Source: Pirellulales bacterium (lineage in GTDB: Bacteria > Planctomycetota > Planctomycetia > Pirellulales > Thermoguttaceae). Taken from it: DNA of 37,562 bases. Below the pieces are notes generated by a model, which saw only the letters and a program-made list of their open reading frames with translations, was not told where the DNA came from and made no database searches. This document shows positions 7,352-16,175 of the stretch, piece by piece. Where the stretch lies: the NCBI GenBank assembly GCA_016931995.1, contig JAFGDS010000057.1, positions 1 to 37,562 of the forward strand. Direction: 5' to 3'. The stretch's first letter is position 1. Each line of letters starts with the position of its first letter. A program made the position numbers and the translations under genes.

Positions 7352-8125
7352 TTACGCGGCTTCTTTCTCGGTCGCGCGGAACTTGGGGGGAATGAAGGTG
7401 CTGAGCTTTTGTTCGATCACCCGCGGATTGTCGCCCGACTGAATCCCCATAATGCCGCGAACGATGATCTCCATGACCAGGATCTCTTCCTGGTTGATGA
7501 AACCGAGCTTCTCGGCCATGGGAAGGCAGTAGAGGTTTGCCAGGATCGCGCCGTAGAGCGTGGTCAGCAAGGCCACGGCCATGCCGGAGCCGATCGTCTC
7601 GGGACTCATGTTGCCCAGCATGATGATCAGGCCGACCAGCGTGCCGATCATGCCGAAGGCCGGGGCAAAGCGCCCCAACTGCTCCATGACGTTCCGGCCG
7701 CTGCGGTGGCGCGCGGCCACCGCGTCCATCTCCGTCCGCATGATGCTCTCGATCACCTCGGGCCGCGTGCCGTCGACGGCCATCTGGACGCCCAACACGA
7801 TGAAGGGATGGGTGATCTCCTCGAGGCGGTTTTCCAGGGCCAAAAGCCCGTCGCGCCGAGCCGTCTCGGCCAGCGAGACGATCCGTTCGATCAGGTCCGG
7901 GATGTTCTCGTGCTTGTGAAACAGAACGTTCTTCGTGACGCCAAAGACGCTCAGCGCCGTCCTAAGCGGAAAGCAAATCAGAACGGAGCAGACGGATCCG
8001 CCAAGCACCATCATGATCGACGGGGCGTCGACGAACCCCATGAGCGTCGCGCCCTTGGAGATCACGATTGACATCACGATCAGCGTGCTCCCAAGCAGAA
8101 CGCCGACCACCGTGGCAATGTCCAT
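7352..8125 (-). CDS. motA: Flagellar stator protein MotA
   Basis: MotA forms the ion channel with MotB and pushes on FliG. The start at 8125 is chosen because AAAGGGTGG lies just upstream. An upstream ATG at 8143 would add six residues. The 257-residue product has four membrane segments. The cytoplasmic loop contains AETARRDGLLALENRLEEI, which keeps the Arg and Glu that in E. coli MotA interact with FliG. The segment FAPAFGMIGTLVGLIIML and the segment GSGMAVALLTTLYGAILANLYCLP are strong MotA/ExbB-type signatures. It is coupled to motB and follows flbD by about 25 bases. Confidence 0.96.
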   Translation of the reverse strand: MDIATVVGVLLGSTLIVMSIVISKGATLMGFVDAPSIMMVLGGSVCSVLICFPLRTALSVFGVTKNVLFHKHENIPDLIERIVSLAETARRDGLLALENRLEEITHPFIVLGVQMAVDGTRPEVIESIMRTEMDAVAARHRSGRNVMEQLGRFAPAFGMIGTLVGLIIMLGNMSPETIGSGMAVALLTTLYGAILANLYCLPMAEKLGFINQEEILVMEIIVRGIMGIQSGDNPRVIEQKLSTFIPPKFRATEKEAA

Positions 8126-8150
8126 GGTTCCACCCTTTCCCATCCGCCAG

Positions 8151-8363
8151 TCAATGGCCTTCGCGGCCGGGCGCCGCCGGCACCAGGTGTTTCGCCTGCT
8201 GGTAGACGACGGCGCGCCGCATCACCTCGCGCATCGACTCCGCGACGATGAGCCGCTCGCCGGTCGTGAGCGTAACGAACGTGTCCGGCCGGGCTTCGAC
8301 GTAGACGATCATTTCGGCGTTGAGCACGAACGGTTCGCCGTCCAGATGCGTGAGTTGGATCAT
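8151..8363 (-). CDS. flbD: FlbD-family flagellar protein (SwrD-like)
   Basis: This 70-residue protein has the typical FlbD/SwrD layout: MIQLTHLDGEPFVLNAEMI, a middle VEARPDTFVTLTTGERLIV, and VAESMREVMRRAVVYQQ. In other bacteria it lies between flgE and motA and raises motor torque or stator function, as SwrD does in Bacillus. The position here, between flgE and motA, is exactly that. It is not the Caulobacter response regulator also named FlbD. The start codon lies 4 bases after the flgE stop, so translation is probably coupled. Confidence 0.9.
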   Translation of the reverse strand: MIQLTHLDGEPFVLNAEMIVYVEARPDTFVTLTTGERLIVAESMREVMRRAVVYQQAKHLVPAAPGREGH

Positions 8364-8367
8364 TTCG

Positions 8368-10824
8368 CTACCGGCGCAAGGCCAACAGTTCGTCGAGCAT
8401 CTCTTGCGACGTGGTAATCACCCGCGTGTTCCCCCGGTACATGGTCGAGGCAAGAATCAAATCGATCAGATTCTTGCCGATGTCCGTGTTGGACAATTCC
8501 GTGGCCCCGGCGATCATGGTGCCGATGCCCTGCTGGCCGGGGTCGCCTTCGATCGGCAAACCCGAGTTGACGCCCGCCGCGAAAAGGTTTTCGCCTTTTT
8601 GCTCCAGGCCGGAGGGGTTGCCGAAGCGGGCCAGGCGGAACTGGCCCAGGTCGCGCGTGATGCCGTTGCTGAACACGCCGCGAATCGTGCCGTCCTCGCC
8701 GACGATGAAGCTCGTGAGGGTGCCGGGACCGGAACCATCCTGCCGCGAAACGGCCAGCGAGGCGGTCTCGGCCGCCAAACCGGAAATTTGCGAAAAGTTC
8801 AAGTCGAACTCCAACGGCGAGCGGGACGGCACCTGGCGTCGGAAGATGGACACGGTCGAGTTCGTGGCGCTGATGAAATTGCCTTCGCCGTCGAAGCTGA
8901 CAAGGCCGGTTCCCACGTTGATGTCGTAGCCCGAGATCGTCTGATTGTCCGGGCTGTCCGCGAACCACCGGTAGATCGTGCTCGTGTTGTCGCGCGACTC
9001 CATGACGGCGGTAAGCCGCACCTGGATCGCCATGCCCAACGAATCGTACGCGATGAAGTCCGTCACGGCGCTCTGACCGATGGCCGTTTGCGTGGACGAG
9101 AAGGGCATGTTGACCGTCTCGGACGCCGAGGCGCCGGTGGGCGTGAGCTTGAGGCCCGACAGAGAGATGCTCACCGCGTTGTCCACGCCGTTGTTGCTGG
9201 TGAAGACGATCTGGCCCGTGGACGCGTCGATCCGTCCGCCGGGCTGCGAGCCGGTTCCGCCGTCGACCGGGATGGGATGGGCCGCGTCGGGTCCCGGCGG
9301 CCGGACGATGCCCATCGCCTCCTCCATGAAAAGAACCATCTCCGCGACGGTCGTCGATGCGCCGATCGTGAAGTCCTTCGACACGATGCTCCGGCCGCCC
9401 TTCTTGCCCGAAAAGGACAACGTTCCCAGTTCAAACAGCGTGGGGTAGCTCGACCCGTCGCGGCTGATGATGTCCGTCAGCAGGGTGTTGTCGGTAATCT
9501 TCGGGCCGTCGAAATCGAGCGTGGGCTGCAGCTCGAGCGTGGCGTCCTGCATGTGGTCCGTGAAGTAGATGTTCGCCGTGTCGGCGTCCGAAAGAACGAC
9601 GCCCAGGTCGTACCACGTGTTGGGGCTGGTGTTCGTGTTGCGGTAGATCTTTCGGGCGATCCATTGATCGCCGGGCGTTTGGACCGGCAGGTCCCGCAGC
9701 TCCACGCGGCCTCCGTTGATGTTCTGCACGATCGCCGGCGAGGGACGGCTTTCGATGCCCGCCGCGTTGATGAACGTGACGTAATACGTGTAGTTGCCCG
9801 TCAGGGTCTCCGTGTTCAATTGAGGTTGGGTCGCCAAGACGGCGTCGGACATGACGTCGGGATAGGTCGTATCGACGTTGTTGCCCATGTTCGTCACGAG
9901 ATAGAACGGCCCATTGGCCTGGTCCACCGCGCTGCGGTAGATCAGCCGCGTGGCATAGGCGCCCGCCGTCGGATCGACGGGGATGTCGGCGAGGTCGATC
10001 ATGTTGTCGCCCGCCGCAACTGGGATGGCGACGGTGGCGGAGGCCATGCTTTCGGGGATGGTGGGCAACGTCGCCTCGCCGTCGCCGTAGACGATCCTGT
10101 AGTAGTAGGTGCCCGGCGTCATGCCGCCGGCTCCGTTGGCCGAATTGCCGGACAGGGGCGGAGGCCCGACGACGTCGGGGGCAACCGACGCGGCGGCCGT
10201 CGCGCCGCCGGCCGGTTGGGAGTAGGAGTCGTCGCCCAATGCCCCGGACCGAATGATCCCGGCCGTCGTGGCTACGTCGCCGGCCGGCGTCAGCGTGCCT
10301 TCCAGGTAGACGTTTTCCGTCGCCTCGGCCACCTCCGCGCCGCCGAGGTTGATCGTCAGCGGCACCAATTGCGTCCGCTCGATCTGAAACTGGCTGTCGA
10401 TCCCGTAGCCGAGCACGCGGTTACCCGTGATCGTTGTGATCTGATTCTCCGCGTTGAGCTTGAAGATGCCGTTGCGGGTGTAAAGCTGCTCGCCGCTGCC
10501 GCCCTGGACGATGAAAAAGCCGTCGCCTTGGATGGCCATGTCCATGGGGTTGGAGCTGATTTCGATGGTGCCCTGGCCGAAGTCGGGCGTGATGGCCGCG
10601 ACCATGGTTCCCAAACCGGTCTGACGCGGATTCGTGCCGCCGTTGTTCTCCGTCGGCTTCGACCCCAGGCTTTGCGTCTGCAGAAACTGCGTCGCGAAAG
10701 CCGCCTCGGAGGCCTTGAAGCCGACCGTGTTCGAGTTGGCTAGGTTGTTGCCCACGACGTCGATCGTCGTTTCGGCGGCGGTGAGGCCCGTAAGAGCCGT
10801 GCTGAGTGCGGATGCGAGACCCAT
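8368..10824 (-). CDS. flgE: Flagellar hook protein FlgE, enlarged
   Basis: FlgE builds the hook, the flexible joint outside the cell. The N terminus (LTGLTAAETTIDVVGNNLANSNTVGFKAS) and the SNPMDMAIQGDGFFIV segment are hallmarks of the family. The C terminus (DIGKNLIDLILASTMYRGNTRVITTSQEMLDELLAL) is the partner coiled-coil region. At 818 residues it is about twice the enterobacterial length. Part of the excess is two related modules at residues 238-337 and 343-437. Each has a YYYRIVY or YTYYVTF strand, an ARLIYR- or ARKIYR-type strand, and an ending like VLATQPQLN or TLELQPTLD. These would be surface domains of the hook. A strong ribosome-binding site (AGGGGG) precedes the ATG. Confidence 0.96.
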   Translation of the reverse strand: MGLASALSTALTGLTAAETTIDVVGNNLANSNTVGFKASEAAFATQFLQTQSLGSKPTENNGGTNPRQTGLGTMVAAITPDFGQGTIEISSNPMDMAIQGDGFFIVQGGSGEQLYTRNGIFKLNAENQITTITGNRVLGYGIDSQFQIERTQLVPLTINLGGAEVAEATENVYLEGTLTPAGDVATTAGIIRSGALGDDSYSQPAGGATAAASVAPDVVGPPPLSGNSANGAGGMTPGTYYYRIVYGDGEATLPTIPESMASATVAIPVAAGDNMIDLADIPVDPTAGAYATRLIYRSAVDQANGPFYLVTNMGNNVDTTYPDVMSDAVLATQPQLNTETLTGNYTYYVTFINAAGIESRPSPAIVQNINGGRVELRDLPVQTPGDQWIARKIYRNTNTSPNTWYDLGVVLSDADTANIYFTDHMQDATLELQPTLDFDGPKITDNTLLTDIISRDGSSYPTLFELGTLSFSGKKGGRSIVSKDFTIGASTTVAEMVLFMEEAMGIVRPPGPDAAHPIPVDGGTGSQPGGRIDASTGQIVFTSNNGVDNAVSISLSGLKLTPTGASASETVNMPFSSTQTAIGQSAVTDFIAYDSLGMAIQVRLTAVMESRDNTSTIYRWFADSPDNQTISGYDINVGTGLVSFDGEGNFISATNSTVSIFRRQVPSRSPLEFDLNFSQISGLAAETASLAVSRQDGSGPGTLTSFIVGEDGTIRGVFSNGITRDLGQFRLARFGNPSGLEQKGENLFAAGVNSGLPIEGDPGQQGIGTMIAGATELSNTDIGKNLIDLILASTMYRGNTRVITTSQEMLDELLALRR

Positions 10825-10910
10825 GGCGGGTTCCCCCTAGGATATGAGTTTCGGGTACAGTGGTTTGGCCCGAAGGCGGGCAATGGGTTCCAAAATAATG
10901 TCGAACGTGC

Positions 10911-11010
10911 GTGCCACTGACTTCGCCAGTGCCTTCCAGAACGTGTGTGCCACTGGCTTTGCCAGTGCCGCGGGACGTGGCATTCAGCGCACTGGCATAG
11001 CCAGTGGCAC
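10911..11010. repeat. REP-like palindromes, copy B (three units)
   Basis: Three hairpin units of the GTGCCACTGGC family lie at 10911-10931 (with one base change, ACTGACTTC), 10947-10967, and inverted at 10989-11010, in the spacer between flgD and flgE. This is the only site in the window with three units. The spacer, about 220 bases in total, holds no gene. Confidence 0.85.
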
Positions 11011-11043
11011 GCGAAACCAATCTCCAATTCTCGAAAGACGCCG

Positions 11044-11766
11044 TTACTCTTCCGTTGACGTATTCTCTTCCGTTGACGCGTTTTCCGAATCCGACTCGCC
11101 AATCACGTGCGTCAGGTCGGCCAGGTCCACGCGATGGCTGCCCACCATGAGCTTGATCGACCCGTCCTCCAACGCGATCTGATCCACGGTTCCCGTCACC
11201 ACCTCGCCGTCGCTGGCGACGCCAACGATGGACCGGCCCACCAGCTCGCCGGCGGCGGCGACCTTCTGCGCCATGAGGGCCAGGTCCTCGTCGTCGGCCA
11301 GGATTTGCGCGACGTTTGCCAGCGAAATGACGTGCTCGGTGGTCGCCTCCGGCACCAATTCCCCGGTCTCCGAATCGTAGTGCTCCGCGATCCGCTGGAT
11401 CAAATGCAGCTTCGCCTTGCCGTCTTCGATCACGGCGCGGTCGATGCCTCCGGTGACCATCTTTCCCGAGTCGTCCATGGCGACGACCGACTGGCCGATC
11501 AGGTTGGCGGCCGTGGCCAGGTTCTGGCCCAACAGCATTGCGTCGAGCGACTCGGAGAGCCGATCGTTCGAGCTGATCTCGCGGATCTGCCCGATCTGCT
11601 GGAGCATCTGCGTCGTGTCCATGGGGTTCATGGGGTCCTGATTCTGAAGCTCGGTGATCATAAGATTGATGAAATCGTCGGTACCGAGGTTGCGCATGGC
11701 GTCGGAGGTGGTCGCCTGCGCGCCCTGTTGGCCGTACACGTCAACCGTAGCGGATTGCACGGTCAT
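11044..11766 (-). CDS. flgD: Flagellar hook assembly scaffold FlgD
   Basis: FlgD caps the growing hook and is needed for FlgE polymerisation. The 240-residue product has the conserved N-terminal region LGTDDFINLMITELQNQDPMNPMDTTQMLQQIGQI, followed by LLGQNLATAANLIGQSVVAMDDSGKMVTG, both typical of FlgD. The remainder contains a repeated small beta module: a second LVGRSIVGVASDGEVVTGTVDQIALEDG unit mirrors the first LIGQSVVAMDDSGKMVTGGIDRAVIEDG. A ribosome-binding site (GAAAGGG) is present about 9 bases before the ATG. The last residues (SENASTEENTSTEE) are a short acidic repeat. Confidence 0.95.
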   Translation of the reverse strand: MTVQSATVDVYGQQGAQATTSDAMRNLGTDDFINLMITELQNQDPMNPMDTTQMLQQIGQIREISSNDRLSESLDAMLLGQNLATAANLIGQSVVAMDDSGKMVTGGIDRAVIEDGKAKLHLIQRIAEHYDSETGELVPEATTEHVISLANVAQILADDEDLALMAQKVAAAGELVGRSIVGVASDGEVVTGTVDQIALEDGSIKLMVGSHRVDLADLTHVIGESDSENASTEENTSTEE

Positions 11767-11824
11767 GATTTAGCCCTTTCCCAATGCGCCGATCCAATGG
11801 ATTCCCGCCGCGGCGGGCGAAACG

Positions 11825-13435
11825 TCACACAAACACGTCCAGCGTCGCGCCCTGCCCCGGCAGGGTCACGCCCCGCCGCGAGACCGGCTCGCTCGATTCG
11901 ACCGGTTCCGTCGCGGCGTCCCCGCGGCGGCCCGACTCACCCCGTCCGGATCGCCGGTCGTCCGGTCCCTCCGGCGAACCGCCGCCAAGGCCGCTCTGGT
12001 TGTACGTGACCTCGAATCGCTCGATTTTGATTTCTTGTTGGTTCAGCCGGTCGCGAAGCGCCGGAAGGTTGTCCAAGAGCAGATTCCTCGCTTCCGCCGT
12101 ATCCGTCTCCAGCCGCGCCGTCATGGCGCCGTCGCGCATCGCGATCTCGATCCGCATCAAACCCAACTCCGGCGGATGGAGCCGCATGCGGACCACGCCG
12201 CCCTCCCGCGAACTGGACCCAAACGCTCGGGCCACGCGCTCGACAAACCGCACGCGATCGACGCCCTGCGCCGTGCCGTCGTCCGCGCCGGTTGGCGCGG
12301 TGGCCGCGGGTCGGACCGTCTCGCCGGACGACCCCCGAACCTGACCGACGGCTTCGCGTCCCGAGGGCGCCGGCGCGGCCGCCGCCGTGTCCCGAGACGT
12401 CGTTTCCAACGTCGTGCTACCCGCTGACGCGGCTTTTTCCACGAGGGCTTCGCCCGCCGGCGGCGCGGTCGGCGGCGCGGCGTCCGCGGACGCGTCTTGT
12501 TGCGGCGGGGCCGCCTTCGACGCCTCGACGCGTTGCGCGGCGGCCGAGCGTCGCGATTCCTTCGTTCGCACGGCGTGGTCGCCCGCGGGCGCGGCCGACG
12601 GCTCCACCACGTCGGCTGTTGTCTCCGACAACGCCGGATCCGAAGGCGGGGTCTCGCTCGTCGTGGTCGCGTCCGCAACGGGCTTCGTCCGGACGCGGAG
12701 CTCCCTCGACGTGCCGTCCGCGTCCTTCTTCTCCGGGTCGCTCGAAGCCGCCAGCGCGGCGGGCTCGATGGGCGCGGGTGTCGCCGTCTCTGGCCCGGTC
12801 GGCTGTTGGTTTGCGGGCCGTGCGGCGGCCTGTTCCCTATCGACGGCCGCGCCGCGCCAGGAGGACGCGGCGATATCCTCCAACACCGGCGTCTGGGACG
12901 TTCCCTCGGTCGGCTGGCTATCACTCGTCTTGGGCAAGTCTTCCGTCGCGAGATCCTTCACGATCGCGATCGCGTCTCCCTCCGCGGTCGGATCGGGATT
13001 GTCGCCGCGATCTTCGGCCGTTGACTCCTCGTCCTTCTCCTCCTCAGCCGCGGACGACTCCGCCGCTTCCGTTTCCGTGTCCGCCGGCTCGTCCGAAGTG
13101 GAAGTCGGATTCGCGTCGGACTCCGACTTGGCGCCACCCGATTCGGCGGGTCGGGAGTCGGTCTGCTCGGCGGGCTGTTTCTCCTCGCGCCGGGGTTTGG
13201 GAGGCTTCGGGTCGTGGGCCGCCGGGCCGGATTGGGCGGCGGCCTTGGTCTTGTCCGGGCCGTCCGAATCGGAGGGCGCCTGGGGCGCGGCGGCGCGGTC
13301 CTCACCCGCCGCCCGACGCAAGTGCTCGTCGAAACGGCTTCCCTCCGTCCGGACCAAATCGAGCGCTCCGGGGACCGACCGCGCGCGAGCGACCGACGCG
13401 CCGGAGACAATCGTATCCACGTTCAATCGCGACAT
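11825..13435 (-). CDS. fliK: Flagellar hook-length control protein FliK
   Basis: FliK acts as a secreted ruler and triggers the FlhB substrate switch. The start at 13435 (MSRLNVDTIV) is chosen because TAGGAG lies about 9 bases upstream; the open frame extends further 5' but overlaps other genes. The 536-residue product is mostly low-complexity and rich in Ala, Pro, Glu, Asp, Thr and Ser to about residue 420, as expected for an extended ruler. The C-terminal FlgD/FlhB-interacting domain is recognisable from VRMRLHPPELGLMRIEIAM, ARLETDTAEARNLLLDNLPALRDRL and IERFEVTYNQ. It lies between a motE-like gene and flgD. Confidence 0.9.
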   Translation of the reverse strand: MSRLNVDTIVSGASVARARSVPGALDLVRTEGSRFDEHLRRAAGEDRAAAPQAPSDSDGPDKTKAAAQSGPAAHDPKPPKPRREEKQPAEQTDSRPAESGGAKSESDANPTSTSDEPADTETEAAESSAAEEEKDEESTAEDRGDNPDPTAEGDAIAIVKDLATEDLPKTSDSQPTEGTSQTPVLEDIAASSWRGAAVDREQAAARPANQQPTGPETATPAPIEPAALAASSDPEKKDADGTSRELRVRTKPVADATTTSETPPSDPALSETTADVVEPSAAPAGDHAVRTKESRRSAAAQRVEASKAAPPQQDASADAAPPTAPPAGEALVEKAASAGSTTLETTSRDTAAAAPAPSGREAVGQVRGSSGETVRPAATAPTGADDGTAQGVDRVRFVERVARAFGSSSREGGVVRMRLHPPELGLMRIEIAMRDGAMTARLETDTAEARNLLLDNLPALRDRLNQQEIKIERFEVTYNQSGLGGGSPEGPDDRRSGRGESGRRGDAATEPVESSEPVSRRGVTLPGQGATLDVFV

Positions 13436-13446
13436 GCCGCGTTCTC

Positions 13447-14151
13447 CTAGGGTTGTGCCGGCGCGGGTCGTTGGAGCGACTCCTCCGTCTGGCCGGCCAA
13501 CGCGGCCAACGGATAGCCCTCGCGGATCCGACGCAGAATCTCGGCAAGCTTGTCCTCGTCTTCCGGCTCTTTGAATTCGGCGGTGATGCGTTTGCGTTTC
13601 GAGGGGTTCATGCCCGCCACGAGGCGCACCACGGCGTCGATGTCGCCGTCGTCGTACATCTTCACGAGCTGGTCCTTGGCCTGGTTGGGTTTCATGTTCT
13701 GGAGAATGACGATGTTCTCCTCCATGCCCCCGCTGCCGCTGGTCTCGTTGATCTTGGACAACTGCGCCTCGAAGTCCTGGCGAACCTGGTTGAAATGGCG
13801 CAGGTCCTCCGTCTGTTTGCGCTGCTTGAAGCGGAATTCCTCCAAGGCCTGCGCGAGAGCCTGTTCGCGGAGTTCCAGGTCGCGGCTCTTCACGGCCCGG
13901 AGGTCGCGCAGCGCGTCGAACGACGGTTGCTCCGGCGGGACGATCTGGCGGAGCCGTTCGGCCTCGTCGCGCATCGCGGCCAGATCGTATCCCTGGGCAA
14001 TGGCGATCATCTGCTCGAGCTTGCGCGCGTCCATGTTCCACTTCGACCAGACGATAAAGACCATGACGCCGGCCGCGATGGCCGTGCCGACAAGGAAGAC
14101 CACCAGCAGCGTGCCGATCGCGCCGACCAGCCCAAGAAGGCGCCCCATCAT
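13447..14151 (-). CDS. MotE-like membrane-anchored coiled-coil protein
   Basis: This 234-residue protein has one N-terminal membrane helix (LLGLVGAIGTLLVVFLVGTAIAAGVMVFIV), a charged coiled-coil stretch (about residues 40-135) and a small C-terminal domain. That domain contains ENIVILQNMKPNQAKDQLVKMYDDGDIDAVVRLVAGMNPSKRKRI, like the MgtE N-terminal/FliG-type helical domain found in MotE. MotE is known as a chaperone or partner of MotC in some bacteria. The gene overlaps fliJ by 4 bases (ATGA) and is followed 12 bases later by fliK. The family assignment rests on layout and context, and no MotC gene is in view, so its partner here is unknown. Confidence 0.65.
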   Translation of the reverse strand: MMGRLLGLVGAIGTLLVVFLVGTAIAAGVMVFIVWSKWNMDARKLEQMIAIAQGYDLAAMRDEAERLRQIVPPEQPSFDALRDLRAVKSRDLELREQALAQALEEFRFKQRKQTEDLRHFNQVRQDFEAQLSKINETSGSGGMEENIVILQNMKPNQAKDQLVKMYDDGDIDAVVRLVAGMNPSKRKRITAEFKEPEDEDKLAEILRRIREGYPLAALAGQTEESLQRPAPAQP

Positions 14152-14600
14152 GCGATCGCCTCCCGGCCAACCCGCTGCATGGCCAACTCATCCATGAGTT
14201 TCACCTGGCGTTGGTCCTCGTCTTGCCGGTGACGCGCGAGCAGTCGCTCGCGCAGCTTCTCGAGGACGCGGACCTCGCGGTTCGCCTCGACTAGAGCCTG
14301 ACGGCGCCGGTCGATCTCGACGGCCACCGCCTCGCGCTGCTGCGCGACGTACTGCTGCTGCGCCTTCAGAAGAAGCTCGAATCGCTGGCTCTCAATCAGA
14401 CGGTCCACGTCCACAATCCCCGGCCGCACCGCCCGACGACACTCCTCCATCAATCCCTCCCGCTGGCAAACAAGCTCCTCCTGCTGCCGCTCGAGCAACG
14501 CGTCGGCTTCGTAGGCGCGGGCGAGCTCGCCGTGGCGCTCCTCGCGGACGCTTTCCTTCAGCCGCAACAGGGTGGCAAGTCGGAACTTGAATTTGGGCAT
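14148..14600 (-). CDS. fliJ: Flagellar export protein FliJ
   Basis: The 150-residue product is almost entirely alpha-helical and charged, as for FliJ, the stalk that docks into the FliI ATPase ring. The start MPKFKFRLATLLRLKESVREE is the characteristic FliJ N terminus. A central coiled coil and a Gln/Arg-rich helix (LLKAQQQYVAQQREAVAVEIDRRRQALVEANREVRVLEKL) follow. It lies after fliI, as in many genomes, but a repeat-bearing spacer of about 180 bases separates the two. The end overlaps the motE-like start by 4 bases. Confidence 0.9.
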   Translation of the reverse strand: MPKFKFRLATLLRLKESVREERHGELARAYEADALLERQQEELVCQREGLMEECRRAVRPGIVDVDRLIESQRFELLLKAQQQYVAQQREAVAVEIDRRRQALVEANREVRVLEKLRERLLARHRQDEDQRQVKLMDELAMQRVGREAIA

Positions 14601-14632
14601 GATCGGTCGGCTACGTTGTCATCAAACCGCGC

Positions 14633-14687
14633 GTGCCACTCTGGCCCCGCCAGTGCTTCCGTCGCGTGCCACTGGCTCTGCCAGTGC
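14633..14687. repeat. REP-like palindromes, copy C (two direct units)
   Basis: Two units in the same orientation, GTGCCACTCTGGCCCCGCCAG at 14633 and GTGCCACTGGCTCTGCCAGTG at 14666, lie in the spacer between fliI and fliJ. Elsewhere the units are usually inverted, so this copy is unusual in being a direct repeat. No gene or terminator is visible in the rest of the spacer. Confidence 0.8.
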
Positions 14688-14780
14688 TTCCCCTCAAATC
14701 TCCGCGCTCAAGGGCAATGGCAAAACCCCTCTCGCTCGAAGGCGTCCCTTGATTGTCATCCCTTCACCCTGGCGCATCTC

Positions 14781-16169
14781 CTAGTTGGCCGGCAGGCTGG
14801 GCACCGCGCTTTGACCGGCCGACGAGGCGCCCTGGGCCGCTTGGGCCTTGTGGCGGCCGAGCATCTGCGCCGCCTGATCCCGAAGCGCCGCAAGCCCCGC
14901 CACCGCCTCCTCCAAGGTCGATGGCTCCTCAACCCGTTGCGCCAAGTACTTCTTGATCGGCTCCTGAAGCTCCAATGCCACGTCCACGGCCGGGTTGCTG
15001 CCCCGCCGGTAGGCGCCGATGGAAATCAGGTCCTCGTGATCCCGGTACGCCGCCATAAGCTCGCGCAGAACCGTCGCGGCCTGTTGATGCTCGCGCGTGG
15101 TGACCTCGGGCATGAGCCGGCTGAGGCTCTCCAACACGTCGATGGCGGGGTATTGGCTCTTCGAGGCCAACCGGCGCGATAGCCAGACGTGCCCGTCCAG
15201 CAGCCCCCGGACCGCGTCGGCGATCGGCTCGTTTGGATCGTCCGCCTCGACCAGCACCGTGAAGAAAGCCGTGATGCTGCCCTCGGGACTTCGCCCCGCG
15301 CGCTCCAGCAACCGGGGCAACAGCGCGAACACGGACGGCGGATACCCGCGCGTGGTGGGCGGCTCGCCCGCGGCCAGGCCGATCTCGCGCTGGGCCAAGG
15401 CGAATCGCGTGAGGGAATCCATCAACAGGAGCACGTCCTTGCCTTGGTCGCGGAAATGCTCGGCAATGGCCATGGCCGTGCCGGCGGCGTTCACGCGTAT
15501 GACGGCGGGCTCGTTGCTCGTGGCCACGACGACGACGCTCTTCGCCAAACCCGCCGGACCGAGATCGCGCTCGATAAATTCGTTCACCTCGCGGCCTCGT
15601 TCGCCCACCAGGCCGATGACGATCACGTCGGCGTCGGTGTAGCGGGCCATCATGCCCAACAGCACGCTCTTTCCCACGCCCGAGCCGGCGAAGATCCCCA
15701 TCCGTTGCCCCCGGCCGCACGTCAACAGCCCGTCCAGCGCCCGAACGCCCGTCCCGAGCGCCGCGTCGATGTTGGGTCGGGTGCATGCGTGCGGGGGCTG
15801 GCGATCGAATCGGGTTCGCTCGGCCAGACAGGGTTGCGGCTTGCCGTCCACCGCGTTTCCCTCGGCGTCCAGCACGCGGCCGAGCATCTCGTCGCCCACC
15901 CGAAGCCACCGCGACGTCCGCGCGAGCCGAACGCGATTTCCCCGCCGCACGCCGTCCAGGCCGCTGAAGGGATACACCACCGTCAGCTTGTCGTGGAACC
16001 CAACCACCTGCGCCCGCAGCGGCGCGGACCCCTTCCGCTCGATCTCGACCAGCGCGCCCACCGGCGCCGGAAAATCGGCCACCGACGCCGTCATGCCCAC
16101 CGTCCGCGCCACGCTGCCGGTAAGCGCCGTCGGCATCACGGTTTCAAGCTGTTGGGCCAAATCGAGCAT
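14781..16169 (-). CDS. fliI: Flagellar export ATPase FliI
   Basis: FliI is the ATPase of the flagellar export apparatus. The 462-residue product has the F1-beta-like layout: an N-terminal barrel, then RTRFDRQPPHACTRPNIDAALGTGVRALDGLLTCGRGQRMGIFAGSGVGKSVLL-type sequence with the Walker A motif GSGVGKS. GLVGERGREVNEFIE follows, and a Walker B region LLLMDSLTRFALAQREIGLAAGEPPTTRGYPPSVF that is diagnostic for FliI/SctN. The C-terminal domain ends with a helical stretch. No Shine-Dalgarno sequence precedes the ATG; instead a G-rich heptamer repeat lies just upstream on the opposite strand. Confidence 0.97.
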   Translation of the reverse strand: MLDLAQQLETVMPTALTGSVARTVGMTASVADFPAPVGALVEIERKGSAPLRAQVVGFHDKLTVVYPFSGLDGVRRGNRVRLARTSRWLRVGDEMLGRVLDAEGNAVDGKPQPCLAERTRFDRQPPHACTRPNIDAALGTGVRALDGLLTCGRGQRMGIFAGSGVGKSVLLGMMARYTDADVIVIGLVGERGREVNEFIERDLGPAGLAKSVVVVATSNEPAVIRVNAAGTAMAIAEHFRDQGKDVLLLMDSLTRFALAQREIGLAAGEPPTTRGYPPSVFALLPRLLERAGRSPEGSITAFFTVLVEADDPNEPIADAVRGLLDGHVWLSRRLASKSQYPAIDVLESLSRLMPEVTTREHQQAATVLRELMAAYRDHEDLISIGAYRRGSNPAVDVALELQEPIKKYLAQRVEEPSTLEEAVAGLAALRDQAAQMLGRHKAQAAQGASSAGQSAVPSLPAN

Positions 16170-16175
16170 GGAACA

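Noticed and set aside
8320-10743. 807-codon open frame on the plus strand opposite flgE
   Set aside because: It mirrors flgE, is rich in Arg, Gly, Asp and Val, has no recognisable domain and no ribosome-binding site. High G+C leaves the antisense frame open.
12292-14232. 646-codon open frame on the plus strand opposite fliK and the motE-like gene
   Set aside because: Its Arg/Pro/Ser-rich composition is the antisense of the low-complexity fliK sequence, and no domain is seen.
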